From Chamaecyparis obtusa (Eukaryota; Streptophyta; Pinopsida; Cupressales; Cupressaceae), in assembly GCA_027943335.1 (NCBI GenBank), contig BSBK01003566.1:151501-215500 (forward strand): 64,000 bases of DNA, given 5' to 3'. Shown one piece after another: positions 56,311 to 64,000 of the stretch (positions are counted from its first letter, which is position 1; every line of letters begins with the position of its first letter). Made by a program: the position numbers and the translations under genes. The notes under the pieces were generated by a model, which was not told the DNA's origin, did not search any database, and saw nothing but the letters and a program-made list of their open reading frames with translations.

Positions 56311-56317
56311 TTTTATA
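56311..56317 (-). promoter_or_regulatory. TATA box of the antisense PMD gene in D
   Basis: The minus strand reads GCTATAAAAGGGG, 75 bp before the ATG at 56236. The block upstream (minus) is GAAAATTAGGTCAAAA, identical in position to that of B and C. Confidence 0.7.
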
Positions 56318-56329
56318 GCATTTTGACTT

Positions 56330-57053
56330 TTTGACCTAATTTTCAAAACACCTCGGAATTGCGCAAAAATTGCACCCCTAGCTAATTTCGACGTCCTGGA
56401 TCCATTTTCGGACTCGAAATCGAAATCTAAGGTCATCTTCATAGTCAAAATCGCATTTCAAATTTTTCCTTCTTCTGAGCAGTTGACTGACCTTTTGAGG
56501 CATAATTTGATTTTCGGTGGAATTTCTTCCTTTTCATGTCTCTCAAATTTTCTAGTCTTTCATCCACTCTATTTCTAGTCTTCTATTTCTATTCTTCTAC
56601 TTCCTCACTGAGGCATGTTTTCATTTCCTGATGGTTAACCTCTTGACCTTTACATTTGATTATGACTTCCTTCTGATTTGATCAAATCTTTTTGCTGTCT
56701 CTCCTCTACTTGATTTCGATTTCGATTCCGAGGGGGCAGTATTTAGGGGATTCTCATCCCCGATTCTTTGATTTTCCTGATTCAGACATCTTTTGTGAGC
56801 TTTTGCTCAAAACTTGAGATTCTTATCTCTCATTTTTAGACATTGATTATTGCCTAGCAGCGACGGTGATAGTTTTGTCTAAAGCTTGATTTGCACCTAG
56901 CAGCGACGGTGTTGGTCTAAGCTTTTGTTTATGTTTGTCCAGATGTGATCCCGAATCGACCTCATATCTGAGTTATTTTATGATCCCAAATCGATCTGAC
57001 ATTTCAACTTCATTCTTTGACTGCATGTGTTTCCAAATCGATCACACATTAGT
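56330..57053. other. Element D region upstream of the PMD promoter
   Basis: No gene seen. It includes two copies of CCTAGCAGCGACGGTG (56850-56915) and three diverged CAAATCGAT or GAATCGAC boxes (56950-57045). It would serve as the distal promoter of the PMD gene and as the 3' untranslated part of the genomic RNA. Confidence 0.45.
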
Positions 57054-57067
57054 CAAAGAGGGGCAAA
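57054..57067 (+). other. Element D polypurine tract
   Basis: CAAAGAGGGGCAAA directly before the 3' LTR at 57068, identical to those of B and C. Confidence 0.9.
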
Positions 57068-58056
57068 TGTATGCACCCTAAAATGGTCGCCTAGACTTTG
57101 GGCCCCATTTATTCAATTTATCAATCTTGAATCATTTTGATCATTAATCAATATTTTGAACATTATCAATTTCTTGATCAAATCTTAATTTCGATCATAT
57201 ATTGGATTTTTATCCTATGGGCTAACCATTTATCCTAAGTCTTTATTTAATTAAAAGGAATATTTCCTCCCCTTTTAATTAAATAAAAAGCCCCCACTTT
57301 CCCTCTTATCCTAAGTTGCACAAATAAAGCATTATTCATATTTTATAAAAAGGGAAAAAGCACTTTTGTCTCACATGAGGCTCAAAAGTCAACACTTCAC
57401 TCTCATTGGAGGATGCTTGTGCACATGGATTGCTCCTCTTTCAAGCTCCACCGCTGATTAAGACCTTTTGCCTCTTAATCTCCATGGTCCATTTCACCTC
57501 ATTTCTTATAAAAGGAGAGCTCTCTCCTTCATTTGCATATCCATATTTTATGCTATTGTTATGCTGCAGGTTTTCTAGGTACATTTGGAGCTTTTTGAAG
57601 ACATTGAAGACTTGTTGCTTTCATCATTTTAGTTGCATTTCATAATAGTTTTGCTTTCATAGTTACACTCATGGCATCTTAGTATAGATTTCCTTTTATG
57701 CAATAGAATAAGCTCACATAGTCTAAATAGGAAGCATTGTAATCCATTGCTATTTCCTTTCATAGATTAGTTGCATTGTACTTTCCTTTCATAGCTTAGA
57801 TTTGCATTCTCATATAGCTTGCATTGCATTGCATATTTGATTCTTGGAGATATTGGCACTCTTGCCCTTGTCTTCATTTGAATCTCTCATTGTGTGGTTG
57901 ACTAGCAAGGTCACTTTCTTGTAGCTCTAGCTGAGAGCAAAACTCATAGTCCCTTGCAACTCCATGCATAGAGAGCTATGAGCCGCTTTGTGAGGCCTCA
58001 TTCTTGAGCAACCTTGCATGTAATGGTTCATAGAAGTGCATATTTTAGTGTGTACA
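57068..58056 (+). repeat. Element D 3' LTR
   Basis: Same length as the 5' LTR. Five single-base differences by eye, all transitions (for example GGGTTAACC against GGGCTAACC, and AGGAGGC against AGGAAGC). It ends TGTACA followed by AGTGG and F's gag. Confidence 0.95.
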
Positions 58057-58061
58057 AGTGG

Positions 58062-58812
58062 TACCGATGAAGAACTTAATGAGCTTGAAGATATTATGGC
58101 TAGAAGATTACCCAAAGGTAAAGGAAGGTATAGAGGTAAGCTACCTTTAGCATCTTTTAATTGTAAAGAAGTTAGCCACATCACTGCTAGATGTCCGAAT
58201 AAGAAAGATGATGATAGATCCAAAGACCGATCTAAAGGAAGCTATGGGAGAAGAGTTAACAGAGGCTACCGATACAACAACAGAGATAATCGAGATAGCT
58301 ATGACAAAGGGAAAAATGTATGTTACATAGCTGAAGAATTTGAATCTAAAGCTGATACTGATGATGATGTAGAAGTAGTATTTGTTGCTATGAAAGATGG
58401 CTTAGAGGAAGAAGAGAAACATGAAGAAACAACACTGATCTCTAAAGTAAGCAGAAATGATACATGGATCATAGATAGTGGTTGTACACATCATATGACT
58501 GGTGATATAGAGAAATTTGATCTACTTGATGAATATGATGGAGGATCTGTTAGGATGGGAAATGATGCACCCTGTATGGTAAGAGGTAAAGGTTCACTGA
58601 TGATTAATGATAGAATAAAATGTAAAAATGCATACTGGGTAGATGGACTAAACTATAATATTTTAAGTGTGGCACAACTAAATAACTTAGGCCACCGACT
58701 TGCTTTTGAGAGCAAAAAGGTAAAAATCTATGAATATGGAGGAAGACTTGTCAGAATTGGTACACAATCCAGAGGTAATCTATTTTATCTTGATATTGAT
58801 CAGTCTTCTTGA
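58062..58812 (+). pseudogene. Element F gag C-terminus, zinc knuckle and protease
   Basis: Continues the copia gag after D. The zinc knuckle reads SFNCKEVSHITARCPNKK, where the first Cys of CX2CX4HX4C is Ser. The protease has TWIIDSGCTHHMTGDIEKF (catalytic DSG intact) and LNYNILSVAQLNNLGH. A TGA at 58810 ends this piece in the same frame as the integrase. The apparent start at 58036 is inside D's LTR and is not real. Confidence 0.9.
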
Positions 58813-59865
58813 TTATTAATGAAGGATGAAGATGCATGGTTGTGGCATAAGAGGTTATGCCATGTGAACTTTGATAACATGATCAAGATTAGTAAAAAGA
58901 AAAGAGTTAGAGGGTTGCCTAACTTGTCAAAACTAGATCACGCTATGTGTCATGAATGTCAGAAAGGTAAGATGACTAAGTCTAGTTTTAAGAGAAAAGA
59001 CTACTCAACAAAGAAGATACTTGAATTGGTTCATACCAACCTGTGTGGTCCTATGAGAACTCAGAGCTATTATGGTGATAGATATTTTATTCTTTTTGTT
59101 CATGACTATACTAGACTGATGACAGCTATGTTCTTAAAAGAAAAATTTGAAGCATTTAAGATGTTTAAGTGGTATAAGACAAAGGTAGAAAAAGAGACTG
59201 GAAAAGAATTAAAATGCTTAAGATCTAATAGAGGAGGTGAATTTATCTTTGATGAATTTACTAATTTCTGTAATGAGAATGGTATCAAAAGATAGGTCTC
59301 TGCAGCGAGAACACCTCAATAGAATGGGATTGCTGAAAGAAGGAACATGTCAATAATTGACTGTGCAAGAACACTAATGCTACAAAAGAATATTTCTCAG
59401 ACATACTGGAGGGAAGCTATCAGTACAACTGTGTATGTGCTTAACCAAGTGCAACTGAAGAAGGACACCAATCGGACACCTTATGAGCTATGGTTTGGAC
59501 ACAAACTTACTGTAAGTTATTTTAGGATTTTTGGAAGCAAATGTTTTATTCTGAAAGATGAGAGAAATGAGAAATTTGATTCAAAAGGTGATGAAGGAAT
59601 ATTCTTGGGATATTCTACTAAGATTAAAGCATACAAATGTCTGAATAAGGTTACAAATAAGATAATTGAAACTACTAATGTCTATGTTGATGAGTTTAAT
59701 GACAAGAACACATAAGAAAGTAGAAGAGAACCAGAAGACTATGGTAGATTCACTTACATTGAACATCCTGATTATCTACTGAAGTCACAACCTGTGATAA
59801 CCAGTTAGCAAGAAAATAACCTCGAGGAACAACAAAGGGAAACCGATGAACAAGATGGAGCTACC
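58813..59865 (+). pseudogene. Element F GAG-pre-integrase and integrase
   Basis: WLWHKRLCHVNFDNM and CHECQKGKM form the zinc-binding part. The core reads LVHTNLCGPMRTQSYYGDRY (HTD expected) and CLRSNRGGEF (SD expected), so both catalytic Asp residues are Asn. NGIAERRN keeps the Glu. The C-terminal part has GHKLTVSYFRIFGSKCFI and IFLGYSTKIKAYKC. TAG stops at about 59293 and 59320 and TAA at 59713. Element H begins at 59866 before any RT is reached. Confidence 0.88.
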
Positions 59866-60891
59866 TTTAATACCCTAAAATTGGCACCTAATAAATTCAA
59901 TCAATTTTGGTGCATTTTCATCAATTTTACATCTTCAAAGTCCTACTTTGCTAGGCAATTTTCTCTCTCCTACCTGACTTAATTCGACTTGATGTCAATT
60001 GCAAAAACCCTAAATTGCATTAATCAAATATTATAATTAATTCCTAAAGTCTGCGACTTTTATTAGCTAAATTACCCTTATGATAAAATAATTTAATTCT
60101 AAAGTCCTAGGTGCTTTAAATTAAATTAAACCCACCCCATTTGGCTAATATACATAAAAAGGAATTAATATTACTTGTTATTTGAATGGACACCTTTATT
60201 TGAATTAATAATTCAAATTATTCGAACGGTCACCCTTATGTGGCAATAAATATTCTTTTAATTAAGTAATTCATGCCTTTTTGTCTCAATTGGGAATGAA
60301 GAGTCAGAAGTTTCAAATCAGGAACCTCTTCATTCTCTCCCAGGGCTTGTCTATTTATTGAACCTCATTCCTTATTCGAAAAGAGAGCAATTTTGAGAGT
60401 AACTAAACTATAGCATTTTTTTGTCTCAATTTCATTATTTCAAGTTTTCATTACATATTTTAGATTAATTTCATCTAGTTTAATATTGCATCCTCATTAT
60501 AATTAGTTTGCTTACTTGCTCATAGTTTAATCTCATATTTCTTTCAAGTTCTTTAGAATAAATCTACATCTCATATTTCTTTCAAGTTCTTTAGAGTAAA
60601 TCTACACTTCATATTTCTTTCATGCTCTTAGATTAATTGCACTTCATTCTAGATTATTTATACTTTGATTATCTTCATAAGCTTTCAAATCCTCCATTGT
60701 AGTATTGGTCTTATGGTTGTTGGCTCTTGTTCTGAGAGTAATCAAACACCCCATCTACATAGGAGGCAACAGGTCGCTTCACCATGGATTTCAAATTGAG
60801 TAATCAATACTCTCTTTCATAATTCGATTGTATGAGTAATGACTATGTTGCGTGTCTAGTTGGATTAGAGGTCCACGTTCAACCACATACA
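59866..60891 (+). repeat. Element H 5' LTR
   Basis: Starts TTTAATACCCTAAAATTGG (TGTAATACCC expected from its relatives) and ends CACATACA. It carries a tandem pair CTCATATTTCTTTCAAGTTC (60530-60590). The partner is not in the window, so both edges rest on similarity to D and C and on the primer site. Confidence 0.7.
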
Positions 60892-60894
60892 TTT

Positions 60895-60911
60895 TGGCAC
60901 CACTATGGGGC
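60895..60911 (+). other. Element H primer binding site
   Basis: TGGCACCACTATGGGGC, a diverged form of the tRNA-Lys-type site of C and D, three bases after the LTR end. Confidence 0.6.
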
Positions 60912-63098
60912 AAAAAAGATCAATTTCTAGCCTCATTCTTGATTTTTCTGATAGGAAATTTGAGCTCTATCGTGCGTCCATACTTCCTATGTACGGATTC
61001 TCGCATGAGAATCTAGTGCGAAGTTTCACTCCCAGTAGCACTCTCTCGCGTGAAATTTTACATCCTTACATGACACCCTATGTTTTCTCACATGCTGTGG
61101 AGTACTTCCTTGCATGAGATTTGGACACAATTTTAAAAATTTGCAGTCTTTGTCTTTCCTGTTCCATATTTCTGATAGTTTTTGTTTGCTGTTAATTTCT
61201 ATTTTTCTATTCTTTTCACAGCATAACAGTTTTTTGCAGGACATTTGACGAAGAACATAAAACATGCTAATGGATTGATTGAAGGATGATAGTCAAAGAA
61301 CATTTAAAAACATTGTGTTTATTTCTTGCTTTCATTCACATAGTCTAAATAGGGCTCCGTTAAAATTTCTTGAGAATTTTGATAGTAGGTAGGGAATAAT
61401 TTGGCTCTTCATTACATGGAGGTGATGACCATGAATGAACCTAAAAACCTAATGATCCTACTAATATGACAAATTCTTGGGGAAGCGGAGAAAGGTAGTG
61501 AATCTTTACACTTCTACTTGCTAGGGGATTATGCTCTTCTCTCTTTGAGAGAACCAGAAACCCAAAAGCTTGTAGATGTGGTGGAGTGAAGCTAACTTGG
61601 TGATGAATCTTCTTGATGTGTTTGGGTGAAGTGATGAGGTAGAGAAGTATGCTCTTATCTCTTTGAGAGAAACAAAAAATCAAACCCTTGGATCTAAGCC
61701 AAGTTGTGTCACGTTTAGAGGGCCTGCCGGAAGTTGAACCTTCGGGAATGACCCAAGTGAGTACGCACCTATCACCGGTGATTCCACCTCACTCTAATAA
61801 ATAATGTTTTGTTGATTCTAAAGACTCCAAAACCATGTTAGCTTCCTTCTCAAGATTTTGACTATCATCTTGAGAAGGCTCCATCTATTATACTGAGCGG
61901 CGCCACTCCTAGCCCTGCTTGCGAGGGTGTATGACTTTCGGGTGTTGGTGTGGCTGTGAGGCCTCAACCCTATATCGAGGGCACTGAAGGTTAGCATGAA
62001 TGAAATCCTTTAAAAAATTTTCTTAGCTAGTGGCCTACCCGATTCACCTCCGAAAGGAGTCATAATCTTTGTGCAGGGAGGGGGAAGAATCTCTCCCATA
62101 GATTCCCATCATAGACATACACTTGGATGCTTGAAGGTGGTATATGACACTGGACCCTGCCACAAGGGTAACCTTTGAACATATACTATTGAGTCCTTGG
62201 AAACACCAAAAACATGGGCACCCTCTAGGGGGTGACACGGCTGTGTGAGGTGCATGTATGCACATAAGTAATGGGGCAAAGGTTTTGTCTTCTCACCATT
62301 TTTTTGGTAGGGATAAGCTATGTGTTTGTTATCGAGTCTTAAACACTGTCCAATCATTATCAAACAAAGACTCCCCTGATGCTATCAAGCTTCTTTGTCC
62401 TCGATAGATCTGTTAACGACTACTTCTTGTATCACAACTACTTGATCTAAACCTTTGTGTCTTTAAATGAATGTTTGAAACCTCAAAACGAGATTGTTGA
62501 TTAAACTGTTCTTCAAACCTATCAGGAAACTGGATTTTCTGTCAGACATCAATTCAGGTTGTATCTCAAAATTCAACTTTTACCTCAAAAACTATGTCAA
62601 ACTGTTAGATTTTGGATTTTTCCCGTGCAAAGTTTCACTTTTTAGAGCACTTTCTCATGCGAGACTTTGTTCTTTCACACAAGGATTGGTGTTCTCTTGC
62701 GTGGCCTGGTACTCTCTCATGCGAGACTATAGCCCCGTTTTCAAAAATAAAGACCTGTTTGCCATTGACTGTTTGACTTTTTATCTGATTTGCTTTTTGT
62801 CTGAGGTTTGTTTTTTCCATTTTCCTATCATTCACTATTAGAAACTGGTTGTCTTGAGTTAGGAATTGATTGATCTTTTCTTTGACTCATGTTGTCTCTT
62901 GTTGGTTTACCTTATCTCTTTATGCCTTTTGTATCTCATGTTGCGATAGTCTTATCTCAACTATTCTAGCCCCCTCTTTTGACGATTCATACCAGGTCCA
63001 TCTCACATCTTGGTTGTTCTAGCCATTTATCTCCTTTCCATTATCTTAGATACAAAGTCTAGCATTATCTTGAGTCTTCTCTCGTCACATCTTTGTCT
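60912..63098 (+). other. Element H 5' leader
   Basis: No gene supported. Palindrome cluster near 60975-61120 (TCTCGCATGAGA, TAGTGCGAAG, TCTCGCGTGAAA, CTTGCATGAGA) and again at 62620-62745 (CCGTGCAAAG, TCTCATGCGAGACT twice, TCTTGCGTGGC). Hairpins at 61528-61560 (ATGCTCTTCTCTC, TTT, GAGAGAA) and 61643-61675 (AGTATGCTCTTATCTCT, TTG, AGAGA). The open frames here are incidental. Confidence 0.6.
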
Positions 63099-64000
63099 AT
63101 GACTGTCACGAATAGAAGTGGCAAGACTTATCCCATTCGGAATACTGATCAAGGTAGAAGCAAACCTCCTAATCAAGAAATAGATCATCCTAAATCTGTC
63201 ATGAAATTTGAACTTTGTGAGATATCCTCAATTTCCTCATTGAGTACTTTGAAAGATAGTCCGTCTCAACCATCACCTTCGGTGTTTCAAGAGTGTTTTA
63301 ATCTGTTGTTTGAAGCGCAACCTGGTTTCTCATTCCAAGAGCAAGACAACTCATTCTTCCAAGACAACTCATTGTTTCATAACGTTGAGAGACCTTTTCC
63401 TTGGACTAATCCTATTATCATACCTGTTGATCCTGCCGAGAATAGTCATATCATTGAATCTATTGATACTAATCATGATATCTTCTCGCTTGAATTTATT
63501 AAATCTTTTGATCCTGTTCATTCACCAAAAGTTACCTTATTTGTGCCCTTTCAATCTCATTCATATCACTTTACTAAGTCTTCGTGTGTTGCACAAGTCT
63601 ACAACAAGATGGGAGATCCGTTTGATTTCCAACTAGGAAAGTACAGTCAAATTTTTGATCAATCTCAAAACAATCAGTATCATGGTTAATCCTCTAATGA
63701 TCCACATCATGCTCAACCTCAGAATGAGTAGCCTCATGGTCAATCTCAACATGACCAAAATCAGTCCCACAATGATGATCAATCTTGAAACAAACCTCAA
63801 GGTGATCGAAAACCTGCATATTTCTATCGCCCTCCTGCATTTGATCAAAACCAAGATTATCAGCAACAAGATTAGATTCCAAGCATTTATGATATTCTTG
63901 GGAATGAAAATGAGGTGATAACTCAACATGATATAGATGCGGAAAAAGCTAATAAGAATCTTATTAAAATGATCGAGATCCTCCTTCTAGAGGAGCAAAA
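63099..64000 (+). pseudogene. Element H gag, N-terminal part (runs off the window)
   Basis: ATG 63099 lies in a position comparable to D's gag start, and the short N-terminus (MTVTNRSGKTYPIRN) is loosely like D's. A Ser/Pro/Phe-rich domain with no recognised fold follows, open to 63689, then a Gln/Asn/His-rich tract with stops at 63687, 63729 and 63786 (TAA, TAG, TGA) and 63873, and EANKNLIKMIEILLLEEQ at the window end. The capsid part would follow outside. Confidence 0.55.

Larger units (their letters stand above)
40827..58056 (+). mobile_element. Element D: young 17.2-kb Tat-like Ty3 element with antisense PMD gene
   Basis: LTRs 40827-41815 and 57068-58056 (989 bp each, five differences by eye), flanked by AGTGG (40822-40826 and 58057-58061). 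Between them are the primer site, a 2.4-kb leader, a gag-pol frame 44287-52218, a convergent spacer, a minus-strand PMD gene 56236-53850 with its promoter, and the polypurine tract. The best preserved member of the lineage. Confidence 0.95.
38596..64000 (+). mobile_element. Element F: Ty1/copia element split by D and H
   Basis: LTR 38596-40076, primer site, gag 40141-40826, then (after D) gag end, protease and integrase 58062-59865, then H. RT, RNase H and the 3' LTR must lie to the right of the window. Removing D and one AGTGG restores one frame across gag (NDNDSG joined to TDEELNELEDIM). Stops in the integrase and lost catalytic residues make it inactive. Confidence 0.85.
59866..64000 (+). 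mobile_element. Element H: Tat-like Ty3 element, 5' part
   Basis: LTR 59866-60891, primer site at 60895, leader with palindrome clusters and hairpins like D's, and the beginning of a gag frame at 63099. Pol, any PMD gene and the 3' LTR lie past the window. The five bases before it, CTACC (59861-59865), are the expected target duplication. Confidence 0.75.

Overview
The window is plant nuclear DNA made almost entirely of nested LTR retrotransposons. I see no convincing host gene, tRNA or rRNA. The evidence is Ty3/gypsy and Ty1/copia gag-pol domains throughout, tRNA-primed primer binding sites, target-site duplications, and plant mobile domain (PMD, the MAIN/MAIL1-type 'aminotransferase-like' domain) open reading frames. 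The AT-rich background and the depth of nesting suit a large-genome seed plant, perhaps a gymnosperm, but the species cannot be read from this sequence.

Layout (letters are my own names). Element A (Ty3, minus strand; 1-4633 and 15584-16025) is split by element B (Tat-like Ty3, minus; 4639-15578; duplication ATTAC). B is split by G (copia, plus; 9771-14656, internally deleted), and G's left LTR is split by a solo LTR, I (9823-10756). Element E (Ty3 with a tRNA-Met-type primer site, plus; from about 16486) is split in its reverse transcriptase by element C (Tat-like Ty3, minus; 19225-36941; duplication TAAAC) and is cut in its integrase at 38596 by element F (copia, plus). F is split at the end of gag by element D (Tat-like Ty3, plus; 40827-58056; duplication AGTGG), and after its integrase by element H (Tat-like Ty3, plus; from about 59866 to past the window end).

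B, C, D and H form one lineage. They share LTR termini. B, C and D share the polypurine tract CAAAGAGGGGCAAA, and C, D and H share a primer site complementary to tRNA-Lys as I recall that tRNA. C and D encode a single-frame gag-protease-RT-RNase H-archaeal RNase H-integrase polyprotein with a G-patch-like segment after the protease. B, C and D each carry, between the integrase side and the 3' LTR, a PMD gene on the strand opposite to gag-pol. That gene has its own TATA box 69-84 bp before the ATG, a first intron of about 460-510 bp, a PMD core, a coiled coil and a conserved PSYSQ C-terminal motif. The first intron contains a cluster of short, CpG-centred palindromic repeats. The same palindrome type, with a sequence particular to that element, recurs in two clusters in the element's own 5' leader (seen in C and D; H shows the two leader clusters). 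This coupling of an antisense PMD gene with element-specific palindromes is the most interesting signal here.

D is the youngest copy. Its two 989-bp LTRs differ at five positions by eye. Its gag-pol is one uninterrupted frame over 7.9 kb apart from five stop codons, and its PMD gene has two. All seven stops are explainable as C-to-T changes (CGA to TGA or CAG to TAG), the signature of deaminated plant DNA methylation.
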